Origin: Streptomyces sp. B1I3 | GTDB lineage: Bacteria; Actinomycetota; Actinomycetes; Streptomycetales; Streptomycetaceae | Direction of reading: 5' to 3' | Assembly (NCBI RefSeq): GCF_030816615.1 | Contig: NZ_JAUSYD010000001.1 | Span: 6,966,501-7,030,500 of the forward strand | Length of the DNA stretch: 64,000 bases | Shown: in pieces, positions 16,467-24,795 of the stretch | Layout of the letters: each line of letters begins with the position of its first letter | Position numbering within the stretch: position 1 is the stretch's first letter | Program-made: the position numbers and the translations under genes | The notes under the pieces: model-generated | Database searches by the model: none | Seen by the model: the letters and a program-made list of their open reading frames with translations, nothing else | What the model was told of the DNA's origin: nothing

Positions 16467-17593
16467 CGCGCCGCAGTCCTCGGGTCCGTTGCCGTGGTGC
16501 CGGCCCGGTCCTCGGCGGGTGCCAGGTCGTCGAGCAGGGCCTGGGTGTCGGCCAGCAGGCTGCCGATCGACGCCGTGACCTCGGGCACCGTCCCGGACAG
16601 GGTGCCGTGCATGGCCACGTGGGCCTCGTGCGCCCGCGCCAGGTGATCGCCGCGTTGCCGTCCCAGTTCGTCGTCCGGGCCGCGCTCCATGATCGTCCGG
16701 TCGATGCCGCACACCTCGGCGGCGGCCGTGAGCAGGGCGCTCAACTCGGTGAGGGTGCTCTCGGGCGGCCGGGGAAGCCGTCGACGGTCGGACGCCGTCT
16801 CCAGGAGCGTCAGCGTCAGTGTCAGCAACCGGTCACTGACCCGCGTCCACACGGTGTCCCACGTCTGCGGCGGAGCCGGGCGGACGCTGCGCCGGAAGCG
16901 GTGGCCCGGATTGAGACGCACACTCTCGTCCGCCCAACCGCGGGCCTCGCGCAGATCGGCCAGGGTTCTGTAGAGGGCCTGGGCGCTCTCGTACCAGTCG
17001 GCGGCCCGCGCCTCGTCGTAGTCGTCGGTGTTCTCGGCGATGTCCCGCAGGAGGTCCGCGCAGGTGCTGGGCAGCGCGCAGGCCAGCCGGCTGACCTGGA
17101 GGGAGTGGACGGGCGGCAGCACCAGTGCGTTCACGGCGATGCCCACCGCGGCGCCCACCGCCGTCTCCAGCAGACGGTGTCCGACGGCGGACAGCGAGTA
17201 CGAGCCGTAGGCAAGGACGAACAACGCGGTGGTGGCCGCGTACAGCCCCTGCTGACCGACCGGGGCGCAGTTGCCGAGGAGTACGGCCACCGGGAGCACG
17301 ACGACCATGGCGGTCATGGTGTCCCCGGTGAGGGCGGCGGCGCCGGCGGCGAGCAGGGTTCCGGAGGTGATCATGAGGAGCAGCTCGACGGCCGTCCGCA
17401 CCGACCGGTAGACGGTTCCCTGCACCAGTGCCACTGCGGTCCAGGGCGCCATGAGCGCCATGGGCGCCTGCAGCCACCACCCCGTGAGTGCCCAGGCCAG
17501 TGCCGCGGCGCCGGCGGCTTTGAGCGACTGGACCATCATGTACCGGTCGGGCCTGGTCACTCCCCGGGCCAGGGACCGGAGCCACGGCCTCAC
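16463..17593 (-). CDS. FUSC/aromatic-acid-exporter-like membrane protein
   Basis: The 376-residue protein has six N-terminal membrane spans (about residues 25-165, including APMALMAPWTAVALVQG and LYAATTALFVLAYGSY), followed by a long soluble helical region of about 200 residues. This is half of the layout of FUSC/ArAE proteins such as the p-hydroxybenzoate efflux pump. A role in export of aromatic or other organic acids is likely but unproved. It starts with GTG at 17593, 100 bases after the sigma factor stop and on the same strand, and its stop overlaps the next gene. Confidence 0.78.
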   Translation of the reverse strand: MRPWLRSLARGVTRPDRYMMVQSLKAAGAAALAWALTGWWLQAPMALMAPWTAVALVQGTVYRSVRTAVELLLMITSGTLLAAGAAALTGDTMTAMVVVLPVAVLLGNCAPVGQQGLYAATTALFVLAYGSYSLSAVGHRLLETAVGAAVGIAVNALVLPPVHSLQVSRLACALPSTCADLLRDIAENTDDYDEARAADWYESAQALYRTLADLREARGWADESVRLNPGHRFRRSVRPAPPQTWDTVWTRVSDRLLTLTLTLLETASDRRRLPRPPESTLTELSALLTAAAEVCGIDRTIMERGPDDELGRQRGDHLARAHEAHVAMHGTLSGTVPEVTASIGSLLADTQALLDDLAPAEDRAGTTATDPRTAAR

Positions 17594-17693
17594 CGCGGGC
17601 AGGAAGTCGTGGGCGAGCAGGGTATGGACGACGCGGACGTCCGTACGGGGCGACCGGCACCTCGGGGGGCGGCGGCCGGTCCGGCGGGGTGGG

Positions 17694-18488
17694 TCACCGA
17701 GCCCCCTGCAGTGTCTGGGCGCGCAGTTGTTCGCAGCACTGGCTGAGCAGCCGGGAGACGTGCATCTGCGAGATGCCGAGCGTCTCGGCGATGCTGACCT
17801 GCGTCATGTCGCGGAAGTAGCGCAGGTACAGGATCGTCCGCTCGCGTTCGGGCAGCCGGCGCAGTCCCGGCTTGACGGCCTCGCGGTCCACGGCGACGTC
17901 GAGGGCCGGATCGCAGTGGCCGAGCGTGTCCCCGAGCGAGTAGCCGTCGTCCGTCCCCGGGAGTTCGGCGTCGAGGGAGAGGGTGCTGTAACTGTCCAGG
18001 GCCTCGAGCCCCAGCAGGACGTCCTCCTCGCGCAGGCCGGTCTCGGCGGCGATCTCCGCGCAGGTGGGAGCGCGTCCCTCGAGGGTCTGGGCGAGGTCAC
18101 GCCGGGCGACGCGCACACGATTGCGCAGGTCCTGGACGCGCCGGGGTACGTGCACGTCCCAGGTGTGGTCACGGAAGTGGCGCTTGAGCTCCCCGGTCAC
18201 CGTGGGTACCGCGTACGTCTCGAAGGCCTTGCCACGAAAGGGGTCGTAGCGGTCGACGGCTTTGACGAGGCCCATGGCCGCCACCTGTCGCAGGTCGTCC
18301 ATGGTTTCACCGCGGTTGCGGAAGCGGGATGCCAGGCGATACGCCATCGGCAGCCAGGCGCAGATCGTCTCGCGCCTCAGTTCGTCCCGCTCGGCTCCGT
18401 CCGGCAGTGTGCGGAGCCGCCGGAAGGCGGCATCGGTCGACGGGCTGTCGTCGTGCGGACGCGGTGTGCTGGTGGACGAATCGGCCAT
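17694..18488 (-). CDS. SigB/SigF-family RNA polymerase sigma factor
   Basis: A 264-residue group 3 sigma factor. Region 2 is clear (LPMAYRLASRFRNRGE, then DLRQVAAMGLVKAVDRYDP and KAFETYAVPTVTGELKRHFR), region 3 has VPRRVQDLRNRVRVARRDL, and region 4 ends with RTILYLRYFRDMTQVSIAE and GISQMHVSRLL. These match the Streptomyces SigB/F/G general-stress and differentiation sigma factors, which are normally held by anti-sigma factors. No anti-sigma gene is adjacent. Its own upstream DNA carries an almost ideal GTTT-N15-GGGTAT promoter, so autoregulation is likely. GAGGGAG precedes the ATG. Confidence 0.92.
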   Translation of the reverse strand: MADSSTSTPRPHDDSPSTDAAFRRLRTLPDGAERDELRRETICAWLPMAYRLASRFRNRGETMDDLRQVAAMGLVKAVDRYDPFRGKAFETYAVPTVTGELKRHFRDHTWDVHVPRRVQDLRNRVRVARRDLAQTLEGRAPTCAEIAAETGLREEDVLLGLEALDSYSTLSLDAELPGTDDGYSLGDTLGHCDPALDVAVDREAVKPGLRRLPERERTILYLRYFRDMTQVSIAETLGISQMHVSRLLSQCCEQLRAQTLQGAR

Positions 18489-18609
18489 GGTGCTCACTCC
18501 CTCGACGGTGCTGATGCCGGTAACCGTGGGAGCACACCGCATCGGACGGGTCCCGCCCGGAGCCGAACTCCCACGGGCGTACCTCATTGTCCGAAGCACA
18601 GAACACACC

Positions 18610-18634
18610 ATACCCGCTGAAATATAGGCCAAAC
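18610..18634 (-). promoter_or_regulatory. SigB-type promoter of the sigma factor gene
   Basis: On the minus strand, GTTT (18634-18631), 15 bases, then GGGTAT (18615-18610), a near-ideal match to the Streptomyces SigB-family consensus as remembered. The start codon lies about 115 bases downstream of the predicted transcription start. Confidence 0.7.
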
Positions 18635-18699
18635 GCGCAAGTCGACGCCGCCGGGGGGAGCCCACTTCGCGGAGCCGGCGCGGCGGACCGTGCACCGGA

Positions 18700-19362
18700 T
18701 CAGGCCGATGCGAAGGGGCTGTGGTCCAGATGGGCGAGCAGGTCCGCCGCGTCCTCGTACACCGCCTTCGCACCGGCGTCCAGGAGGTCATGCTGCGGGA
18801 TGCCACCCGAGAGCAGGGCCACGGCGCCGACACCCGCGCGGACTGCCGTGCGCATGTCCCACACGGTGTCGCCGACGAACACCGCTTCTCCGGCATCCGC
18901 CCCCGCCAGCTCCAGCGCGTGGTGGACCGGCTCCGGGGCCGGCTTGCCCTCGGACACGTCGTCGGAGCTCGCCGTGTCCAGAATGGCGCTGTCGGCATCG
19001 ATGGCCGCCCTCAGCGCTTCCAGCTCGGAGCCGCTCGCGGAGGTGACGAGCACGATGCGCCAGCCGCGCCCGGCGAGCGTCCGCAGCAGGTCGCCGGCGC
19101 CCTCCAAGGCGGGGAGCCGGTCGAAGTAGGTGCCGTAGAGGGTCTTGTGGGCGGCGCTGATGGCCGCGTCCTGGTCGCGGTCGCGGTCCTCTCCGAGCAG
19201 CCGCTCGATCAGGTCGCCGGAGCCGAGGCCCACCGCCCGGTGGATCGCGCGCATCGGCACCGCGTGGCCCGCCTGCCGGAACGCCTCCCACCATGTGACG
19301 ACGTGCAGGTGGTTGGTGTCGGCGAGAGTGCCGTCCACGTCGAAGAGTGCAGCCCTTGCCAT
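18700..19362 (-). CDS. HAD-superfamily phosphatase (phosphoglycolate phosphatase-like)
   Basis: A 220-residue HAD hydrolase. It has the nucleophile motif I FDVDGTLADTN, motif II (VLVTSASGSE), a Lys in EGKPAPEP and motif IV VFVGDTVWDM, with a helical cap between motifs I and II. It acts on phosphorylated small molecules in the cytoplasm; which one is unknown. It lies between the sigma factor and two stress-type small proteins on the same strand. Confidence 0.87.
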   Translation of the reverse strand: MARAALFDVDGTLADTNHLHVVTWWEAFRQAGHAVPMRAIHRAVGLGSGDLIERLLGEDRDRDQDAAISAAHKTLYGTYFDRLPALEGAGDLLRTLAGRGWRIVLVTSASGSELEALRAAIDADSAILDTASSDDVSEGKPAPEPVHHALELAGADAGEAVFVGDTVWDMRTAVRAGVGAVALLSGGIPQHDLLDAGAKAVYEDAADLLAHLDHSPFASA

Positions 19363-19477
19363 GTCCTACCGCTTTCCTCACTGTGCCCCGGCGTCCGTCC
19401 GCCGGCGGCTCCCCATGCGACGCCTGTGCCCGCCACGTCCCGTCACGGGATACCCGCCCGGCGTCGCGGCCCTGCCG

Positions 19478-19948
19478 TCAGATGCCCGAACGCCCGTCGT
19501 CCTCCTCGTCGACGACGTGCACGGCGGCTTCCTCGGCCGACGCGGCCCCGCCGTCGATGCCGACGTCCTCGGCGAACACATCCGTGTGCCGGTCCGCCCC
19601 GTCGGCGGCCGTCAGCCTTCCCGCGCGCACGTCGCCGCTGATCTCCTCGAGCGGCTCCCCCTCGCCCTGCGCGAGGTCACCGATGCCGTCGCCCTCGGGC
19701 GGATCCGGCTCACCGACCTCCTGGGCGAGCCGCTGGTCGAGCGATTCCCCCGCCCGCTCCTCCGCGCCGGTCGTGCCGTACTTGTCCACGCCCAGCGGCC
19801 GTTCGGGAGGCGAGTAGCCCTCCTCCATCTGGTCGTCCAGATCTCGTTCACCGAGTGCGTTCTCCATGTCGAGCTCGTCACTCGGCGGGTTCTGCACACC
19901 GTCGTTGGGAGGCTGGTAGACGTCGTCGCCGCGTGCCCCTTCGGACAT
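19478..19948 (-). CDS. DUF5709 protein
   Basis: A 156-residue, highly acidic and hydrophilic protein with the layout of DUF5709: an N-terminal DELDMENALGERDLDDQMEE segment, then GYSPPERPLGVDKYGTT, and repeated runs of Asp/Glu/Gly. Most of it should be disordered, and there are no membrane segments. The function is unknown; such proteins are common in actinobacterial stress loci. It follows the Rho_N-like gene by 46 bases and probably shares its transcript. AAGGAG precedes the ATG. Confidence 0.8.
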   Translation of the reverse strand: MSEGARGDDVYQPPNDGVQNPPSDELDMENALGERDLDDQMEEGYSPPERPLGVDKYGTTGAEERAGESLDQRLAQEVGEPDPPEGDGIGDLAQGEGEPLEEISGDVRAGRLTAADGADRHTDVFAEDVGIDGGAASAEEAAVHVVDEEDDGRSGI

Positions 19949-19994
19949 GGCTCGCTCCTTTCCTGTTCCTGCCGTGCGCCGGAGGCACGACCTG

Positions 19995-20321
19995 TCAACG
20001 GCCGAGGGCCCGGCGGAGCTCGTCCTTGTTCATGGAGGAGCGGCCGTCGATGTTCTTCTTCTTCGCCTCGGCGTAGAGCTGGTCCCTGGTGGGCCCCTCC
20101 GCGCCGCGGTGGGAACGTTCGCCGCCGCGCTGCGGGGCGGACTTCCGGTCCTGGGTGGAGGTCTTGCTCGCGGTCTTCGACTCGCCGGACCTGGCGCGTT
20201 CCTTGTTCACGGTCCTCGCGGCGATCTCCTTGGCCCGCCCCTCGGACGTGCCCCGCTCCTCCTGGCTCTCCTTGATGTGCTCGTACTGCCGCTCGCGCTT
20301 CGCACTCGATCCCGCAGGCAT
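19995..20321 (-). CDS. Small basic protein with a C-terminal Rho_N/SAP-like helix pair
   Basis: A 108-residue basic protein beginning MPAGSSAKRERQYEHIKESQ. The first 70 residues are rich in Lys, Arg, Glu and Ser; the C-terminus (DQLYAEAKKKNIDGRSSM, then KDELRRAL) has the helix-extended loop-helix look of Rho_N or SAP nucleic-acid-binding domains. Proteins of this type are often labelled plasmid stabilization protein without evidence. Binding of DNA or RNA under stress is an inference. A weak GTTT-N15-GGAAAC element lies at 20404-20428. Confidence 0.72.
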   Translation of the reverse strand: MPAGSSAKRERQYEHIKESQEERGTSEGRAKEIAARTVNKERARSGESKTASKTSTQDRKSAPQRGGERSHRGAEGPTRDQLYAEAKKKNIDGRSSMNKDELRRALGR

Positions 20322-20614
20322 GTCGTACTCCTTCTCTGTGCGGTCCGCGGCCGGGGTGTCCGGGGCCCGCGGATCCGGGACGCGGGGCCGGCACGACAGA
20401 CGCGTTTCCGCTGTGCGGCCGGCTAAACGGAGCAGCCGGCGGCCGGCTCTCCGGGACGGCGCGGCGGCCTCCGTGCCGGGGGCCGCCGCGTACGTGCCAC
20501 CGGGAGCATCGGGGCAGCGTCGGGGGCTGTGGTCTCAACCCTCCAACGCCTGGGCTCCCGCGTACGCCGGGAACCTGTCGTCAGGAGTACCCGTGAAAAC
20601 GTGACCGAACCGGG

Positions 20615-21103
20615 TCACATGCTCGTGAGGATCTGCGGGGACAGGTTCTTCAGCATGGTGTTGGACCAGCGCATCTGACGCAGCGTCCGCGGGTGGCAGG
20701 AGGAGACCAGCTCCAGCAGGCCGGAGTCCCTCGAAGCCTGGGCGACCTGGGCCAGCATCTCCCAGTGGACGGAGTTCTCCGCCGCGTCGAGGTGGAGGTC
20801 CCGAAGATCACGCAGGAGGAGCAGCCCGGGCGCGGACCACCGGCCGGCCGTCCCGGTCACCGTCTCGCGCGGTGCCGGCACCGGCCCCCGGCCCGGTTCC
20901 GCCGGGCCGTCCAGGTCGAGTCCGTAGGCGCCCGCGATGTCGGCCAGCCGCTGGACGTGCTCCCGCGACCATGCGGCGAGATCGGCGGAGACGTGGTGCA
21001 CCTCGTGCTCGGTGCGGTGGCGCTCCCCGACGGCCGTGAGCCGCCGGGCGAGGTGTTCCTCGCCGTGGTGCAACGCGCGCACGACGAGCGCGGTGCCGTT
21101 CAC
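20615..21103 (-). CDS. Uncharacterised helical partner of the molybdopterin oxidoreductase
   Basis: The 162-residue protein has a His/Glu-rich helical N-terminal half (ALHHGEEHLARRLTAVGERH, then HEVHHVSADLAAWSREHVQR) and a helical C-terminal half. No cofactor motif such as CxxC is present. Its GTG start overlaps the stop of the molybdopterin oxidoreductase (GTGA), so the two are translationally coupled and probably work together. The paired His and Glu residues are compatible with a ferritin- or hemerythrin-like bundle, but the spacing does not prove it. Confidence 0.68.
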   Translation of the reverse strand: MNGTALVVRALHHGEEHLARRLTAVGERHRTEHEVHHVSADLAAWSREHVQRLADIAGAYGLDLDGPAEPGRGPVPAPRETVTGTAGRWSAPGLLLLRDLRDLHLDAAENSVHWEMLAQVAQASRDSGLLELVSSCHPRTLRQMRWSNTMLKNLSPQILTSM

Positions 21104-23592
21104 CGCGTGCCCCCATGGGCTGCTCGCCAGGGCTCCGCCGCGCCCTGCAGGACCCGGACGCCGGGGCTGCCGCCCTCGGTCGCGCGGACCCGGGCCGTGC
21201 CCGCCGGTGCGGACGCGGTGGTGGTGGGTGCGGGGGACGGCGTGCCGTCGCTCTTCGCGATCAGCGTGAGAGCCGCCGCCGCGGTCTTGAACAGCGGCTG
21301 TTTGGACACCGGGTCCCAGTCCGTGATCGTCGTCTCGTTGGCCGCCCGCGGTGGTGTCCTCCCGTCGGGCGCCGATCCGCCCGGGGTGTCCCAGTAGCCG
21401 TAGTGGAACGGCACGAACAGCACACCGGGCCGAAGGTCCGTGACGCGCACCCGCCCGCGTACCGCGCCGCGCGGGCTGCGGACCTCCACGAGGTCGCCCT
21501 CGGCCAGGTCCCGCTCGCGCGCGTCGGCGACGGAGACCTCCACCCACACGTCCGGAGCGGCGGCGTTCAGCTGCGGCACGCGACCCGTCTTCGTACGCGT
21601 ATGGAAGTGGTAGAGGGTGCGTCCGGTCGTCAGCTGGTACGGGTACTCGCCGCTCGGCGCCTCGTGCGGCGGCAGGTACTCGGCGGCCTTGAGCACGGCC
21701 TTGCCCTCCGGGTTCAGCGACCGGTACTCGACCGCCTCCACGGGCGCGCCCGTCACCAGGTCCTTCCCGTAGGACTCGCAGACGTCCGGATGGGCCCAGC
21801 TGATGCCGTCGGCGTACAGCCGGTCCGTCCCCTCGGGAGACCCCTCGCCGCAGGGCCACTGGACACCGCTGCCCCCGCGCAGCCTGCCGTAACCGAGACC
21901 GGTGTAGTCGCACGGCCGCCCGGCGCTGCAGCGCTTCCACGCCTCGAACGCGGTTTCCGGGTCGTGCCAGCCGATGAGCGGGGCCCCGTCCTTGTCGCGG
22001 AAGTCCATACGGCGCGCGTAGTCGAGGAAGATGTCCAGGTCGGGGCGGGCTTCGCCGGGCGGCTCGACGGCCTTGTCCGACAGGTGCACCGTCCGGTCCG
22101 CGTTGGTGAAGGTGCCGGTCTTCTCCCCCCAGGTCGCCGCGGGCAGCACCACGTCGGCCAGTTGCGCCGTCTCGGTGAGGAAGATGTCCTGCACCACCGT
22201 GAACAGGCGGTCCTGACCGAGGACACTGCGGATGCGGGACAGCTCGGGAAGCGAGACGGCGGGGTTGGTGCCGCTGATCCAGAGCATCCTGACCGAGCCC
22301 TGCTCGGCGTACCGGAAGATCTGCATCGCGTGCGTGGGAGGTGCGAAGTGCGGGATCGTCGAGGGCTCCACGTTCCACACCTTCGCGAGGTCCGCGACGT
22401 GCTCGTCGTTCTGCCAGTTGCGAAAGCCCGGCAGGTCGCCGTTGGCCCCGCACTCGCGGGTGTTCTGCGCGGTGGGCTGGCCGTTCATCTGCAGGACACC
22501 GGCGCCGGGGCGGCCCAGCATGCCGCGGAGAAGGTGCAGGTTGTTGATCTGCACCGCGGCCGCCGTGGCCTGGTGCGACTGGTAGACGCCCTGCAGCACG
22601 GTGGACAGCAGCCGCTCCGCCGTACCCAGCATCTCGGCCGCCTCCTGGATCGCCGCGGCGGGTACGTCGCAGATCCGCTCCGCCCACCGGGGAGTGCACC
22701 GCTCCACGTTCCCGGCGAGCTCGTCGAAGCCGACGGTGTGGGCGGCGACGTAGGCGTGATCGACCCTGCCTGAGCGGATGACCTCGTGGAGCAGCGCGTT
22801 CAGGAGGGCCACGTTGGTCCCCAGGCGCGGGGCGAGGTGCACCGTCGCCCGGCGGGCCACCTTTGTGGGCCGGGGGTCCACGCACAGCAGGCGCGGAGGG
22901 TCGGCACCCTCCAGCCGGTCCAGGATCCGCATCCACTGGACCGGCTGTGTCTCGGCGAGGTTGTGGCCGAACAGGGCGATCACGTCGGCGTGGTCGATGT
23001 CGTCGTAACTGCCCGGCTGGCCGTCGCAGCCGAAGGACTCCTTGAGGGCCTCGGCGGCCGTCGCGGTGCACAGCCGGGTGTTGCCGTCGAGGTGGTTGGT
23101 GCCGATGCCGGCCCGGGCCAGGACCGCGAGCGTGTAGTACTCCTCGAGGAACAGCTGACCGCTGGTGTAGAAACCGATCGAGCCGGGGCCCTGCTCGTCG
23201 AGCAGCTCCCGGGAGCGGGCGGTCACCAGGTCCATCGCCGTGTCCCAGTCCGTCTCCACCAGCTTCCCGCCGCGCCGGACCAGCGGCCTCGTCAGCCGGT
23301 CGGCCGACGCGTTCGCCTGCCAGCCGAACAGGTCCTTGGGGCCCAGCCTGCCCCGGTTGACCCGGTCCACGGCCCGCCCGCGAACACCCACCATGCGGCC
23401 GTCCTTGACGGCGACGTCCATCGCGTCACCGTCCGAGTGCAGGATCGAGGCGGTCTGCACCCAGCGCTCCACCTGCTCCGGTTCCACGCCGTCGGCCAGG
23501 CACATGTCGACCCGGGCGGGCCAGGGATCGTCACGGCCGTGAGGTGTCCTTCCGCCCCAGGGCTCCGAGATCCGGTCGACCGACACGTCCAT
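21100..23592 (-). CDS. Molybdopterin oxidoreductase lacking the N-terminal [4Fe-4S] cysteines
   Basis: An 830-residue member of the DMSO reductase superfamily, related in layout to assimilatory nitrate reductase and formate dehydrogenase alpha subunits. Landmarks include GPGSIGFYTSGQL, GNTRLCTATA with the likely Mo-ligand C175, HADVIALFGHNLAETQP, NNLHLLRGMLGRPGAG and the C-terminal cofactor domain (LTTGRTLYHFHTRTKTGR). The N-terminal cluster site is degenerate: the usual three cysteines align with S49, H52 and D55 in QTASILHSDGD, and the fourth with G84 in GRLGPKD. The protein therefore probably has no proximal Fe-S cluster. The ATG at 23592 has GGAGG upstream. The substrate is unknown. Confidence 0.85.
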   Translation of the reverse strand: MDVSVDRISEPWGGRTPHGRDDPWPARVDMCLADGVEPEQVERWVQTASILHSDGDAMDVAVKDGRMVGVRGRAVDRVNRGRLGPKDLFGWQANASADRLTRPLVRRGGKLVETDWDTAMDLVTARSRELLDEQGPGSIGFYTSGQLFLEEYYTLAVLARAGIGTNHLDGNTRLCTATAAEALKESFGCDGQPGSYDDIDHADVIALFGHNLAETQPVQWMRILDRLEGADPPRLLCVDPRPTKVARRATVHLAPRLGTNVALLNALLHEVIRSGRVDHAYVAAHTVGFDELAGNVERCTPRWAERICDVPAAAIQEAAEMLGTAERLLSTVLQGVYQSHQATAAAVQINNLHLLRGMLGRPGAGVLQMNGQPTAQNTRECGANGDLPGFRNWQNDEHVADLAKVWNVEPSTIPHFAPPTHAMQIFRYAEQGSVRMLWISGTNPAVSLPELSRIRSVLGQDRLFTVVQDIFLTETAQLADVVLPAATWGEKTGTFTNADRTVHLSDKAVEPPGEARPDLDIFLDYARRMDFRDKDGAPLIGWHDPETAFEAWKRCSAGRPCDYTGLGYGRLRGGSGVQWPCGEGSPEGTDRLYADGISWAHPDVCESYGKDLVTGAPVEAVEYRSLNPEGKAVLKAAEYLPPHEAPSGEYPYQLTTGRTLYHFHTRTKTGRVPQLNAAAPDVWVEVSVADARERDLAEGDLVEVRSPRGAVRGRVRVTDLRPGVLFVPFHYGYWDTPGGSAPDGRTPPRAANETTITDWDPVSKQPLFKTAAAALTLIAKSDGTPSPAPTTTASAPAGTARVRATEGGSPGVRVLQGAAEPWRAAHGGTR

Positions 23593-23639
23593 GCCCACCT
23601 CCGCAGCCCCACCGTGCCCGGTCGCACGACCGCCCACGA

Positions 23640-23664
23640 GTACCCCCGATCGGCACGGGCTAAC
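23640..23664 (-). promoter_or_regulatory. SigB-type promoter candidate for the molybdopterin oxidoreductase
   Basis: On the minus strand, GTTA (23664-23661), 15 bases, GGGTAC (23645-23640). The -10 is perfect and the -35 differs from GTTT by one base; the leader would be about 40 bases. Confidence 0.45.
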
Positions 23665-23849
23665 GGGGGTACGGTCCGCCGGGTACAGCGGTGAGGCGCG
23701 GGCCGCGTGCCCCGCCGCGCCTGGCACCGGGACGGCCGACACGACCCCGAGATCATGCTGCCGCGAGCGTCCCGGCAGGTACGTTCGCAGACGCGTCCCC
23801 GGTCAGCGGATGTCCGGCGCACGCCATGCACGCCGAGGAGCGGATGTTG

Positions 23850-24635
23850 ATGTCGGTCGAGGAGAACGCCGTGCCGGTACGGGGCGCCCCGTGCTGGATG
23901 CACCTGATGGTGAGCGACCTGCGGGGCGCGGAGGCCTTCTACGCCTCCGTCCTGGGATGGGACTTCGGGCGCAGCACACTGGGCGAGGGCTATTCGACGG
24001 CCCTCGTCGACGGCCGGCCGGTCGCCGGGATCGGCGTCCGCACACCTGGCTGGGACCAGGCCGCGGTCTGGACCCCGTACTTCGCCGTCGACGATGCGGA
24101 CCTGACCGCCGCCAGGGTGCGCGAGCGGATGGCCACGGTCGCGGTCGGCCCTCTGCGCAAGGGCCGCGGACGCGCGGCGCTCGCCTCCGACCGGGACGGC
24201 GCCGTGTTCGGCTTCTGGGAGGGCCCCACACCGGCATGGGCGGTGGGGGAGGGGAGCGCCCCGCCCCGGCTGGAACTGCTGACCCGCGACGTGTTCGAGG
24301 CGGCCATCTTCTACGGCGAGGTCTTCTCCTGGCCCGGCGCCGCCGGCGGCATCGAAGTCGTCTACGAGGACGAGCGCGTCGTCGTCCGGGTGTCCGGCCG
24401 TCCCGTGGCGCTCCTGTACGGCGGCGCCGTCGAGCGGGATCCCGACCCGAGGATCCGGCCCAGGTGGGTGGTCCACTTCGACGTCGACGACACCGAGCGG
24501 GCCGCGGCCTGCGCGGTCGACGCGGGCGGGACGGCCACTCCCGCCGTCCCCGGGCCCGGTGCCCCGGGTCCCGGATACGTCATCCGGGACCCGGAGGGCG
24601 GACTCTTCACCGTGTCGCCCCGCGTGGGCCGCTGA
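23850..24635 (+). CDS. Two-domain VOC protein
   Basis: A 261-residue protein with two tandem VOC folds. The first begins CWMHLMVSDLRGAEAFYASV and ends with DRDGAVFGFWEG; the second begins LELLTRDVFEAAIFYGEVFS, includes RWVVHFDVDDTERAAACAV, and ends RDPEGGLFTV. This arrangement is common in Streptomyces proteins described as hydroxylase- or glyoxalase-like. The function is unknown. The ATG at 23850 is chosen because GAGGAG lies nine bases upstream; in-frame ATGs at 23826 and 23844 are less well placed. It is followed by the YbdK-type ligase on the same strand. Confidence 0.82.
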   Translation: MSVEENAVPVRGAPCWMHLMVSDLRGAEAFYASVLGWDFGRSTLGEGYSTALVDGRPVAGIGVRTPGWDQAAVWTPYFAVDDADLTAARVRERMATVAVGPLRKGRGRAALASDRDGAVFGFWEGPTPAWAVGEGSAPPRLELLTRDVFEAAIFYGEVFSWPGAAGGIEVVYEDERVVVRVSGRPVALLYGGAVERDPDPRIRPRWVVHFDVDDTERAAACAVDAGGTATPAVPGPGAPGPGYVIRDPEGGLFTVSPRVGR

Positions 24636-24731
24636 GCGTGCGCGCGGGGCAGGGGTGTTCCGGCGGTGTGCGGGCAGGAGGCGGTGCAGGAAGACGACGA
24701 GGACAATTGAGGGGACCGTCGCGCGTGGGGG

Positions 24732-24753
24732 CCACTGCCCGGCCGGGCAGTGG
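24732..24753. repeat. 22-bp perfect palindrome upstream of the YbdK-type gene
   Basis: CCACTGCCCGG is followed immediately by its reverse complement. The palindrome ends directly before an in-frame GTG at 24754. It may be a terminator for the VOC gene or a control hairpin in the leader of the ligase gene. Confidence 0.6.
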
Positions 24754-24795
24754 GTGTCCCCCTCGAGTGGGCGGCCCGGGATAGGCGGTGCTCCG

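Noticed and set aside
20615..23071. Single 818-codon minus-strand frame
   Set aside because: Only its last 162 codons are a real gene; the remainder lies out of frame inside the molybdopterin oxidoreductase gene.
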